Positions 1 to 8,183 of a stretch of 36,286 nucleotides of DNA are shown piece by piece. The stretch is taken from the NCBI GenBank assembly GCA_029260115.1, contig JAJDDW010000074.1:1-36286 (forward strand), in the 5' to 3' direction. Each line of letters opens with the position of its first letter. The first letter of the stretch is position 1. The stretch is from Phycisphaerae bacterium. GTDB lineage: Bacteria > Planctomycetota > Phycisphaerae > UBA1845. The notes under the pieces were generated by a model. That model was given only the letters and a program-made list of their open reading frames with translations, did not search any database and was not told where the DNA came from. The translations under genes and the position numbers were made by a program.

Positions 1-644
1 ACCTCCCTAAGCGTTATACGCAGTAGACCGATTCTCGACGAATATCATCACCATATCCCCATATTGGCCACGAAACTGCCAACGACGAGTAAGCGACCTG
101 AGTAGCCTGTATCCGGTAGGATCCGGCAAGCAGATGGCACTAATATTTGATAGGGCAGGCGGTCTGGTCTACGATTCGTGGTAAATATGTCAAATTTTTT
201 TTTGTTTTTATTTTCATGTCCGCGAATGCTTAGTCCAGTAAGAAAACCGTTATACCAAGATAAAGCCCGATTTTTTTATTATCGGAATTAGCCTAGTGGG
301 AAATCTTAGCTACTTGGGGGCGATCGTCTGCTTGTGGCGTCCGAATGTACTAAAGGACGTTTATCGGCGAGTCGATTGTTTCGGTTGTGACGACGCTGTG
401 TCGGAGTAAGTCGAATCGGGAACGCGTCATTATAGTCGGGTTTGTCAAATGGCTAAACCACGAATATTCCGGCAGCTTGGTAAGTCGTCACGTTTGAGGA
501 TAGTTAGAATAAAGCTGTGCAATGACACAAGCCTGTCGCCGGTATGAACCAGGCGACTTTGTTCTGTGGGATAGCGGCGAGATAGGCGTGAATCGGTTTT
601 TCGCCTAGTCGGTAACCACGGCACGATTGGAGGCACGAACAGGT
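1..644. other. Gene-poor region upstream of the first flagellin
   Basis: No convincing gene was found in this stretch. Reading frame 1 is open from the left edge for 34 codons (stop at 103-105) and could be the tail of a gene outside the window. A 58-codon minus-strand frame starts at 217 but has no good ribosome site. Positions 180-300 are AT-rich, with a nine-T tract near 195-203 and a small hairpin (CCGAT/ATCGG) near 268-286. A TTGTCA at 442-447 lies 17 bases before TATTCC (465-470), a weak sigma-70 candidate for the flagellin. An exact sigma-28 -10 word sits on the minus strand at 361-368. Confidence 0.4.
361..387 (-). promoter_or_regulatory. Possible sigma-28 promoter pointing left
   Basis: The minus strand carries an exact GCCGATAA (361-368), the -10 word of flagellar sigma-28 promoters. 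Fifteen bases upstream on that strand is CAAC, which matches the TAAA -35 core at only two of four bases. It would transcribe out of the left edge. The -10 match is exact but the -35 is poor, so it may be chance. Confidence 0.25.
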
Positions 645-2156
645 ATGACTCGGATTAATACAAATGTTCAGTCGCTGGTCGCCCAACGAATTTTGGGCAC
701 CAACAACAAATCGTTGTCACAGTCGCTGACCCGTTTAAGTACCGGTTTGCGCATCAACAGTGGCCGAGATGATCCCGCTGGTTTGATCGCGTCAGAAACG
801 CTCCGATCTAGCATTCGGGCGATTTCGACGGCCATTGATAATGCCACACGTGCAGATACGATCGTTGCGGTGGCTGAGGGTGGGTTGCAAGAGATCAGTT
901 CTTTGCTTCTCAATCTCGAAAATCTTGTTGACCAGACTGCCAACGAGGCCGGTCTGACGCAGGAGGAAATCAACGCGAACCAATTGCAGATTGATTCTAT
1001 CCTGGGTTCAATCAACCGGCTTTCAGAACAAACCGCCTTCGGCACGAAGAAGCTACTTAACGGTAGCTTTGACTTTACGACCTCCGGTGTGAATGTGACT
1101 GAGGCGACCGGCGCAGCGGTGAACCACTTATCTTCGGTATCAATCAACTCCGCCAAGATCGCCAATGGTGGATTCCGCCAGGTAACGGTTAGCCGAGTGA
1201 CTGCTTCGCAGCGTGCGCTTGTGAGTGCGGTGCTTGGTGGTACGACAGCCACTACGACTACAGATAGAGACGGGACACTTGGTAATACGACGACGTTGCA
1301 GATTCGTGGCGAGTTTGGTGCGGAGCTTTTAAGTTTCGCTTCCGGTACTACCGCTGCGGACATTGTCACATCTGTGAACGTGCGAAGTGAATTGACTGGT
1401 GTTCAAGCATCTGCCTTCCTAGGAACGGCAGGAAACGGTCCGGCATCGGTGAGCTTCAGCAGTACCAATTTCGGCTCAGATGCGTTTGTTACCGTTTCGG
1501 TGCTTGAAAACTCGGGCTCGACTGTGGGTAGCGCAATCGGTACTTCCAATGTTCGTCAAAAGGGTATTGACGGTACGTTCACCATTAACGGTACGAACGC
1601 CATCGTCAAAGGATTGGATGCTTCGGTGCGTGCTGGCGATATATCGCTGGACCTTGGCTTATCTCAATCCTTCGCAGACGGAACAAGTGCGGCAAGCTCG
1701 ACCAGCTTTGAAATTACAGGTGGCGGTGCTAAATTTGCCATTTCGCCTACAGTTGGCCTAGCCGGCTTGGAGGCGTTGGGTATTAGTGAAGTGTCAACAG
1801 CCAAACTTGGCGAATCAACTGCAAATGTGTTAGCCACGCTAGGTTCAGGCCTAACCAATGACCTGAACAGCAAGAATTTTACCGTCTCACAGCGTATTAT
1901 TCGTGCGGCGATTAACGACGTAGCGACACTTCGAGGACGGCTTGGTGGATTCCAAAAAGATACACTATCCACCACCATCAATTCGTTGCAGGTAGCCAAA
2001 GAAAACGTGACAGCGGCTGAAAGTGCCATTCGTGATGCGGACTTCGCCGTGGAGACCTCGAATCTCACGCGGGCACAGATTTTGGTGAACGCATCCACGA
2101 CGACACTACAGATTGCGAATTCACTGACACAAAACGCACTCTCGCTTCTTGGATAA
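645..2156 (+). CDS. fliC: Flagellin, first copy
   Basis: This is the subunit of the flagellar filament, exported through the flagellar type III apparatus and polymerised outside the cell. The N-terminal D0/D1 domain begins MTRINTNVQSLVAQRIL and contains LSTGLRINSGRDDPAGL, the conserved flagellin block. The C-terminal domain contains ESAIRDADFAVETSNLTRAQIL and ends in NALSLLG. Between them is a long variable region (about residues 150-410) with a flagellin-IN-like stretch around LQIRGEFGAELLSFASG. At 503 residues it is of normal length for a flagellin with a surface domain. The start at ATG 645 is chosen because GGAGG (629-633) sits 11 bases upstream and the N-terminus then aligns with other flagellins; an in-frame TTG at 627 overlaps that site. 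A strong terminator follows, so it is probably transcribed apart from the second copy. Confidence 0.96.
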   Translation: MTRINTNVQSLVAQRILGTNNKSLSQSLTRLSTGLRINSGRDDPAGLIASETLRSSIRAISTAIDNATRADTIVAVAEGGLQEISSLLLNLENLVDQTANEAGLTQEEINANQLQIDSILGSINRLSEQTAFGTKKLLNGSFDFTTSGVNVTEATGAAVNHLSSVSINSAKIANGGFRQVTVSRVTASQRALVSAVLGGTTATTTTDRDGTLGNTTTLQIRGEFGAELLSFASGTTAADIVTSVNVRSELTGVQASAFLGTAGNGPASVSFSSTNFGSDAFVTVSVLENSGSTVGSAIGTSNVRQKGIDGTFTINGTNAIVKGLDASVRAGDISLDLGLSQSFADGTSAASSTSFEITGGGAKFAISPTVGLAGLEALGISEVSTAKLGESTANVLATLGSGLTNDLNSKNFTVSQRIIRAAINDVATLRGRLGGFQKDTLSTTINSLQVAKENVTAAESAIRDADFAVETSNLTRAQILVNASTTTLQIANSLTQNALSLLG

Positions 2157-2196
2157 TTCCAAGCATCCTGAGTCGGTTTATTTTGTTTAAGCATGT

Positions 2197-2241
2197 AATA
2201 GCCAGCGCAGAGTTAAATCAGCGCTGGCTATTTTTGTTTTG
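2197..2241 (+). terminator. Rho-independent terminator after flagellin 1
   Basis: A perfect 12-bp stem, AATAGCCAGCGC (2197-2208) with GCGCTGGCTATT (2221-2232), encloses a 12-base loop and runs straight into TTTGTTTTG. It lies 40 bases after the flagellin stop codon. It separates transcription of the two flagellins. Confidence 0.93.
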
Positions 2242-2287
2242 TGACCCCCGCCCCGGAATTCATCAACCCGCAGTTATCAACGTCCGC

Positions 2288-2315
2288 TAAAGTCGGGCCC
2301 CAGCGTCTCCGACAA
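2288..2315 (+). promoter_or_regulatory. Sigma-28-like promoter of flagellin 2
   Basis: TAAA (2288-2291) is followed after 16 bases by TCCGACAA (2308-2315), matching six of eight positions of the sigma-28 -10 word GCCGATAA; the usual spacing is 15. Transcription would start near 2322 and leave a leader of about 90 nt with two small perfect hairpins (GGCACA/TGTGCC at 2348-2363, GTCGT/ACGAC at 2367-2380). Confidence 0.4.
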
Positions 2316-2413
2316 CACTTATATAGCGTGCGTCTGCGCGCCCATTAGGCACATGGCTGTGCCGTCGTCGTGATTACGACAGTGATGCGACATCGACCGT
2401 CAAGGAAGACGAG

Positions 2414-3865
2414 ATGAGCCGTATAAATAGTAACGTAGCTTCATTGCGGGCGTTGCGACAAATACAAATTAACCAGGCTGATCTGGGCCGCCACTTAGAG
2501 CGACTCTCAACCGGCTTGCGCATCAATCACGGGCGAGATGACCCGGCAGGCTTGATCGTATCTGAGGTGTTGCGATCTGAAATCAGCGCTACACAACAGG
2601 CCATCAAAAACTCCACCCGCGCATCCAACGTCATTTCAACGACCGAAGGTGCGCTAAACGAAGTTTCGGCGCTGTTGCTAGACCTTCAAGGTTTCGTCGT
2701 CGCCACGGCCAATGAAGCAGGCCTGAGTCGAGACGAAGTTCGGGCCAACCAGCTCGAAGTTGATTCCATTCTCGATAGTATTGACCGCATCGGCGCAACC
2801 ACCCGATTCGCTGGTACAAAACTATTAGATGGCTCACAAGGTTACAACCTGTCCAGCATTGCCCCAGCCGCCTTGGCTTCGGTCTCAGTTTATTCGGTAC
2901 TCAAACAGCCTACTGGGACGCGACAGGTTCGCGTCCAGGTGACGCAATCAGCGCTCACCGCACGACAAAATTTTGTAGGTACCACAGTCGGTGGTCCGTC
3001 AACCACAGTAGCTACGACCATTGAGGTGCAAGGTACTATAGGTTCGCGGTTATTGTCGTTTGCATCGGGCAGCACGCTGGCACAAGTGCGCACAGCCATT
3101 AATGATGTAACTGCGGCTACGGGCGTCTTGGCTACAGTGTCCGCTGCCCCTGTGGGAACTGTGGCCTCTGCACTAGTGCTCACCAGTACTACGCTCGGTA
3201 AGGATGCGTTCGTATCCGTCTCGCCTCTTTCCGGAAATTTTGTGAGCGCCAGCAATGCCGGGATTCCATCGCGCGTGACGGGTAGAGAGGCTAGCATATT
3301 GGTCGATGGGACACTCGCGCAAACCAACGGCCTGCGTGCGGATGTACGGTCCGATGTGCTGGAAGCCCAGTTTGAATTGACCACGGCATTCGCCCAATCG
3401 ATATCAACGACTACTTTTGACGTGGTTAGTGGCGGCGCAGTCTTCCAACTCGCCCCCGAAGTGACGCCCAATGGCCAATTGTATTTCGGCTTTCAGCGCA
3501 TCTCAGCCACTACGCTGGGAAATAGTGTTACCGGCCTGCTATACTCGTTACGTTCAGGTCAGACGAATGATTTTGAAAATAAAAATTTCGAAACCGCCCA
3601 AGATATTGTGGATGAAGCCATTCAGCAGGTATCTTTTTATCGAGGCCGACTGGGGAACATACAACGAAATCATATTGATCCAAACATACAAAGCCAAACC
3701 ATCGCGGCAGAAAATTTGATCTCATCGGAATCGGTCATTCGCGACGCGGACATAGCCCAAGAAGTCTCAGAACTCTCACGATCGCAAATTCTCGTGCAAA
3801 GTACGCAATCTGTGTTACAAATTGCCAACGCAGTGCCCAATTTCGTTCTTTCGCTGTTGCAGTAA
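2414..3865 (+). CDS. Flagellin, second copy
   Basis: This is a second filament subunit of 483 residues, clearly paralogous to the first. It shares the N-terminal block (LSTGLRINHGRDDPAGL) and the C-terminal block (SESVIRDADIAQEVSELSRSQIL), ending SLLQ. The middle is diverged but keeps the IN-like segment (IEVQGTIGSRLLSFASG), placed as in copy 1, so the pair likely arose by duplication before the surface part diverged. AAGGA at 2403-2407 precedes the ATG. Upstream there is a terminator and a sigma-28-like promoter, so this copy can be expressed independently. Which copy forms the bulk of the filament cannot be told from sequence. Confidence 0.95.
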   Translation: MSRINSNVASLRALRQIQINQADLGRHLERLSTGLRINHGRDDPAGLIVSEVLRSEISATQQAIKNSTRASNVISTTEGALNEVSALLLDLQGFVVATANEAGLSRDEVRANQLEVDSILDSIDRIGATTRFAGTKLLDGSQGYNLSSIAPAALASVSVYSVLKQPTGTRQVRVQVTQSALTARQNFVGTTVGGPSTTVATTIEVQGTIGSRLLSFASGSTLAQVRTAINDVTAATGVLATVSAAPVGTVASALVLTSTTLGKDAFVSVSPLSGNFVSASNAGIPSRVTGREASILVDGTLAQTNGLRADVRSDVLEAQFELTTAFAQSISTTTFDVVSGGAVFQLAPEVTPNGQLYFGFQRISATTLGNSVTGLLYSLRSGQTNDFENKNFETAQDIVDEAIQQVSFYRGRLGNIQRNHIDPNIQSQTIAAENLISSESVIRDADIAQEVSELSRSQILVQSTQSVLQIANAVPNFVLSLLQ

Positions 3866-4169
3866 TATCCAACAGCCTCACTGCATCAATTCGACGACAT
3901 ACCATCAAATGATTTTAATGCCTATAGGTATAATTATTGCGCAATTTTTCGATGATCAAATTGCGATACAAGCTTCTGCTTGAACTTTACGATGCCTCGA
4001 TAGCCAAGTTTTGCGCCTAATTAGAGAGCATCGCGCAGTCCATGCGCTTTAGCTCACCTTCATCGTGTCTAGGCGAATCGCAGTTACCGCCGATAAGGTA
4101 CAGTTGAGCCGAGGTAGCGCACGTGCATGCGCGCTGGCCATCATCGTAGACTTTTGGGATGGATGTATT
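3866..4169 (+). other. Intergenic region flagellin 2 to fliD
   Basis: No gene is seen here. It holds a TATAAT at 3929-3934 without a matching -35, then an 8-bp perfect hairpin CGCAATTT (3940-3947) / AAATTGCG (3958-3965) with no T-run, and the sigma-28-like promoter at 4070-4096. The reading frame of fliD is open back to 4065, but the promoter lies inside that extension, which argues for the later start. Confidence 0.5.
4070..4096 (+). promoter_or_regulatory. Sigma-28-like promoter of fliD
   Basis: An exact GCCGATAA -10 word at 4089-4096 lies 15 bases after TAGG (4070-4073), the correct sigma-28 spacing, though the -35 core TAAA is matched only as TA. Predicted transcription start is near 4103, 67 bases before the fliD ATG at 4170. 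The gene downstream belongs to a class normally controlled by FliA, which adds weight. Confidence 0.55.
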
Positions 4170-7100
4170 ATGAGTGGCATTTCCAGTGGTGTAGGCATTA
4201 TTTCGGGTATTGATTCGGCTGCGCTCATCGATCAGCTCATTGCACTTGACTCTCGCCCCGTAGGCATTCTAACGCTGCGCAAAGACAACATCGATGTCCA
4301 GCGTACAGCGTTCCTCGCATTGTCTGCCCAGTTGCTGTCCTTACAAAACTCCGCCAGCCAATTCGACAAGCCCACTTTTTTTGATCGGTTCAATGCGGCT
4401 AGCAGTAATGATAAGCTTGTGATTGCCAATGCTGGACCGAGCGCGGTAGCTACTAGCCAAACAATTCGCGTGCATTCGCTAGTCAGTAATCACGGGCTGC
4501 TCAGTCGTGGCTTTGCCGATCCAAATTCGACCCCTGTTGGCGTGGGTAGTATCGCACTGGAAGTGGGGCAAGGCCGAGTCAATAAAAGCACCAAACTGAG
4601 CCAACTCAACGGTGGCACCGGCGTAAGGCGAGGCTTTGTGACGATCACAGACCGAGCAGGGGCGTCCGCTGACATTGACTTTACGAAAGCTGTGACGGTT
4701 AATGACATCTTGAAAGCGATCAATCTCAATGAGACGGTGAATGTACATGCCCGCGTCACGGGTATTTCAGATGCAAATGGCAGTGGTGATCGTATTGTGA
4801 TCGAAGATTTAACCGACCCAGCTGCCCTGCCTATCGGTACAACACTCGGGGAGTTAATCGTCGCGGATAAAACAGGCGGCACGACCGCGCTTGATTTGGG
4901 CATCGCAGGTAGCGCGGCAACCGATCGAATCGATGGCCGGGACTTGATACGCTTGTCTAGTTCAACCTTGCTCTCGACACTCAACGACGGCATCGGCATC
5001 GGCAAATTATCGCAAGGCTCAAGAGATTCGGACTTAATCTTTACTACACCGCAAAGCACGTTTTCGGTTTCCTTGTCTAGTTTTCTAGCTGACCATATGG
5101 ACGCTGATGTTCGCGCACTAAATAGTGGAAACGGTGTGCGACTGGGTGTCGTGCGTGTAACAGATCGTTCTGGTAAATCAGCCGAAGTCGATTTTACAGA
5201 CAACACACGTCCGCCCGTACGCACCGCAGCCGACCTACGCCAACGCTTTCTCGATGACACCACGGCTGGGGGGCTTTCCATAAGCGTGACAGCTGTGAAC
5301 TCGGAATTCATTATTTCAGACAAGACTACTGTCGCAGAAGAAATTGCCAAACCATTTACCATTGAGGACATCAGCGGCCACACAGCAACCGACCTCGGCA
5401 TCGCCCAATCCGTAGATAATGCAAGCATCATAGGCGGCGACGTCTTCCGTGTAGAAACCGTCGGCGATTTAATTAACGTGATAAACTACGCCCCGGGTAA
5501 TAATGAAGCCATCGTGCGAGCACGTATTTCTGACGACGGTAATCGTATCGTGCTGGAAGCTGTCGGATTGGATGCAGTCACGGTAAGCGCTGATAAAGGC
5601 GCGACCGCTGCGGCTGATCTAGGCATTCTAGGCGCGACTTTTGACATCAACACCGTCTTAGAATCCAAGCAATTGGTATCCGGGCTAAATACCGTTTCGC
5701 TGAGCAGCCTCAACGGAGGCCAAGGTATTACGCCTGGCCAATTTTCCCTGACGGATGCAAACGGAATTAGCACCGCCGCGGCCATTGACTTTTCCCAGGC
5801 GCGAACACTGCAAGATGTGATCGACTTAATCAACGCCAATGACGAAACGAGCATCACCGCGACTATCAATGCGGCGGGCAATGGCTTAGCCTTGCGCGAC
5901 GAGTCCGGCGGAAACGGATCGCTCATCGTCACCGACGCTTCAGGCTCAACCTTCGCGACAGAGTTAGGCCTAGCCGGAACGCATGGCCCCTCATCTACAC
6001 CTATCGTTGCCGGGAAAAACTTACAATTTCAATATGTCTCACGGCAAACATCACTCGAAGATTTTAACAACGGCAAGGGCGTGGCTTTGGGGACATTTGA
6101 AGTAACCGATTCTACCGGACATCTTCAAGCCGTGAACATCCCTGCCACTGCCAAGACACTGGGCGATGTGATCGACGCCATCAATTTGCTTGCCAACAAT
6201 GCCTTTGAAGCCCGGATTAATGATACGGGCGACGGACTACTTATCAAAGACAAAGCTGGCGGCACTCAGCCCCTTATTATCGCCAACAGCGGCAACAGTC
6301 GATCCGCTTCTGATCTACGTATAGCCGGCCAGTCTAAGTCTGGCAAGAATTTTATCGACGGCACACTCGAAGTGCGTATTGACATCGGCGCGCGTGACAC
6401 GCTTACCGACGTGATTAAAAAACTTAACGAGGCCGGTGGAGATTTTTCGGCTTCGATCGTAAATGACGGTGGGACCACGAATCCATTTGCGCTCACCATA
6501 AATTCGGACATCAGCGGCCTAGCTGGCGAGTTGATCGTCGATACGCGGGGCTTGGACTTAGGATTAAATACCCTCACCCGCGCACAAGACGCAGTGGTTA
6601 CCGTAGGCGGCGCAAATGCAGAAAATCCTATCGTGGTGTCGAGTTCGACAAACAGTTTGGACAATTTGATCAAAGGCGTAACCGTCAACTTGCTGGCCGC
6701 CAGCGACGAAGACATTACAATCACGGTAGACCAAGATCTCGACGGTATCGTCGACAGCATTCAATCTTTCGTAGATGCCTACAACGGTGCGCAAAGTACC
6801 ATTGACGATGCGACAAGCTTTGATACCGAAACCTTTGAGCGAGGCCCATTGCTTGGTGACTCAACGGTGTCACTTGTGCGCTCACGCCTAAATCGCTTAA
6901 TTACACAGCCATTTGAGGGCACGAATAGTAATTTTAATCGGTTATTCAACATTGGACTTCGACTCGGTGCTGGCGGGAAAATAGAATTCGACGCCGACAA
7001 ATTCCGGGAAGTTTACAAAAAGTCCCCCGATCAGGTGGAATCCTTTTTCTCAACCAAGGAGACTGGCTTTGGCGCCATTGTAACTGACACTATCGAACGA

Positions 7101-7316
7101 ATTACCAGAGACACAGACGGCGTATTAGCCCGAAAAGATGACTTATTAGAGCGACAAAGCGACCTGATTGACGATCGGATCGCGCAGCTCAATGCCTTGC
7201 TTGATGCCAAGCGATTGCGCCTGGAGGCTCAGTTTGCGGGATTAGAGTCGTCCCTCGCGGGCTTGCAAGACCAGCAGAATTCGCTGTCTCGATTATCCGG
7301 AGCCGTGGGTAACTAA
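4170..7316 (+). CDS. fliD: Flagellar filament cap protein FliD, extra long
   Basis: FliD (hook-associated protein 2) caps the growing filament and guides flagellin insertion. The N-terminal FliD_N domain is recognisable (SGIDSAALIDQLIALDSRPV) and the C-terminal FliD_C domain starts near residue 820 (SLDNLIKGVTVNLLAAS), followed by ITVDQDLDGIVDSIQSFVDA and a terminal coiled coil. Between them lie at least four flagellin-IN-type repeats, each beginning with a G-x-G-V-x-x-G-x-x-x-x-TD pattern near residues 150, 320, 517 and 637. At 1,048 residues it is about twice the usual 450-500. The ATG at 4170 is chosen because its N-terminus matches FliD, GGGATGGA lies just upstream, and a sigma-28-like promoter occupies the alternative extension back to 4065. 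fliS follows 162 bases later. Confidence 0.93.
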   Translation: MSGISSGVGIISGIDSAALIDQLIALDSRPVGILTLRKDNIDVQRTAFLALSAQLLSLQNSASQFDKPTFFDRFNAASSNDKLVIANAGPSAVATSQTIRVHSLVSNHGLLSRGFADPNSTPVGVGSIALEVGQGRVNKSTKLSQLNGGTGVRRGFVTITDRAGASADIDFTKAVTVNDILKAINLNETVNVHARVTGISDANGSGDRIVIEDLTDPAALPIGTTLGELIVADKTGGTTALDLGIAGSAATDRIDGRDLIRLSSSTLLSTLNDGIGIGKLSQGSRDSDLIFTTPQSTFSVSLSSFLADHMDADVRALNSGNGVRLGVVRVTDRSGKSAEVDFTDNTRPPVRTAADLRQRFLDDTTAGGLSISVTAVNSEFIISDKTTVAEEIAKPFTIEDISGHTATDLGIAQSVDNASIIGGDVFRVETVGDLINVINYAPGNNEAIVRARISDDGNRIVLEAVGLDAVTVSADKGATAAADLGILGATFDINTVLESKQLVSGLNTVSLSSLNGGQGITPGQFSLTDANGISTAAAIDFSQARTLQDVIDLINANDETSITATINAAGNGLALRDESGGNGSLIVTDASGSTFATELGLAGTHGPSSTPIVAGKNLQFQYVSRQTSLEDFNNGKGVALGTFEVTDSTGHLQAVNIPATAKTLGDVIDAINLLANNAFEARINDTGDGLLIKDKAGGTQPLIIANSGNSRSASDLRIAGQSKSGKNFIDGTLEVRIDIGARDTLTDVIKKLNEAGGDFSASIVNDGGTTNPFALTINSDISGLAGELIVDTRGLDLGLNTLTRAQDAVVTVGGANAENPIVVSSSTNSLDNLIKGVTVNLLAASDEDITITVDQDLDGIVDSIQSFVDAYNGAQSTIDDATSFDTETFERGPLLGDSTVSLVRSRLNRLITQPFEGTNSNFNRLFNIGLRLGAGGKIEFDADKFREVYKKSPDQVESFFSTKETGFGAIVTDTIERITRDTDGVLARKDDLLERQSDLIDDRIAQLNALLDAKRLRLEAQFAGLESSLAGLQDQQNSLSRLSGAVGN

Positions 7317-7441
7317 TCGCCAATAGGTCCAAACTGGGTCATGGAGCCCCGACTCCCCACACCACATAGGCCATGCATAAAAGGAGGCGCCAACTCGGTT
7401 TTACCAACAAAATCAGCTACCGACTGAGCGGCTGTGCCTTG

Positions 7442-7460
7442 AGGCGCATTATTTGCGCCT
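7442..7460 (+). other. Hairpin just upstream of fliS
   Basis: A perfect 7-bp stem AGGCGCA (7442-7448) / TGCGCCT (7454-7460) with a TTATT loop ends 18 bases before the fliS ATG. There is no T-run, so it is not a normal terminator. A strong ribosome-site-like AAAGGAGGC at 7379-7387 upstream has no start codon at proper distance in the fliS frame. The hairpin may affect fliS translation or mark an mRNA processing site. Confidence 0.45.
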
Positions 7461-7478
7461 TGGTCTCGATGTTAACTT

Positions 7479-7976
7479 ATGGACCCCTCCCAATCTTCCG
7501 ATAGTTCGGGCGTCATGACCGACGCTACCGACAACACGTATTTACGCGATGCCGTTATGACGGCGTCCCCGGAACAGCTCCAGTTGATGCTGTACGACGG
7601 GGCCATTCGCTATGCGCGGCAGGGTCGCGACGCCATCGAAGCCAAAGATTTTGAAACTTCCTTCGACAGGCTCACCAAAGCACAAAATATAATTCTCGAA
7701 ATGAGCCACGGGCTTAATCACGAAATCAATCCAACATTGTGCAAGCAGGTGGCCTCCATATACGACTTTTTGTATCGAAAATTAGTCGACGCCAACCTCT
7801 ATCGCGACGTGTCAGCCATCGACGATGCGCTCAAGGTGCTCGCAATCGAGCGAGAGACTTGGCAAATGCTCGTCGACAAAGTCGCCAAAGCCCGAGAAGC
7901 CAATATCGCCATTGACCCCCTCAACGACGCACCAACCGAAGGCGTACTGACCTCCGGTTTTTCCGTTGAAGGTTGA
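7479..7976 (+). CDS. fliS: Flagellin chaperone FliS
   Basis: FliS binds the C-terminal disordered part of flagellin in the cytoplasm and stops premature polymerisation before export. The helical-bundle family signature is present: NTYLRDAVMTASPEQLQLMLYDGAI near residues 19-43, then helices covering FDRLTKAQNIILEM, ASIYDFLYRKLVDAN and IDDALKVLAIERETW. The length of 165 residues is slightly longer than usual (about 130) because of N- and C-terminal tails. An alternative ATG at 7515 would remove 12 residues; neither start has a clear ribosome site. It follows fliD in the usual order and is probably co-transcribed with it, since no promoter is evident in the 162-base gap. Confidence 0.94.
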   Translation: MDPSQSSDSSGVMTDATDNTYLRDAVMTASPEQLQLMLYDGAIRYARQGRDAIEAKDFETSFDRLTKAQNIILEMSHGLNHEINPTLCKQVASIYDFLYRKLVDANLYRDVSAIDDALKVLAIERETWQMLVDKVAKAREANIAIDPLNDAPTEGVLTSGFSVEG

Positions 7977-8084
7977 TACTCCCCCGCAAACTCACCTTTA
8001 CCTTGTTTCATCCTATGCGCAAGCATATAGTCACTAGCCTATGGATAATGCTATGGGTGGCATGGGTGAGCCAACGCTTATCTG

Positions 8085-8093
8085 TGGTATAAC
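8085..8093 (+). promoter_or_regulatory. Extended -10 promoter candidate for the TPR gene
   Basis: TGG followed directly by TATAAC (8088-8093) fits the extended -10 pattern TGnTATAAT. No -35 is seen. Transcription would start about 85 bases before the gene at 8184. Confidence 0.35.
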
Positions 8094-8183
8094 CGGGACA
8101 ATTTAATTGAGCCTGATATCTAGAGGCCCGGGGCTATCTACAATGAACACAAGACGAACTACCAACCGACAGAGGTCGAGCTT

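Noticed and set aside
126..155. Sigma-54 promoter suggested by TGGCAC near 135
   Set aside because: The downstream element is not GC at the required 12-base distance from GG, and the site is about 500 bases from the flagellin start.
4490..5431. 313-codon minus-strand frame opposite fliD
   Set aside because: It is the antisense shadow of a confident gene; the residues are serine- and valine-rich with no domain.
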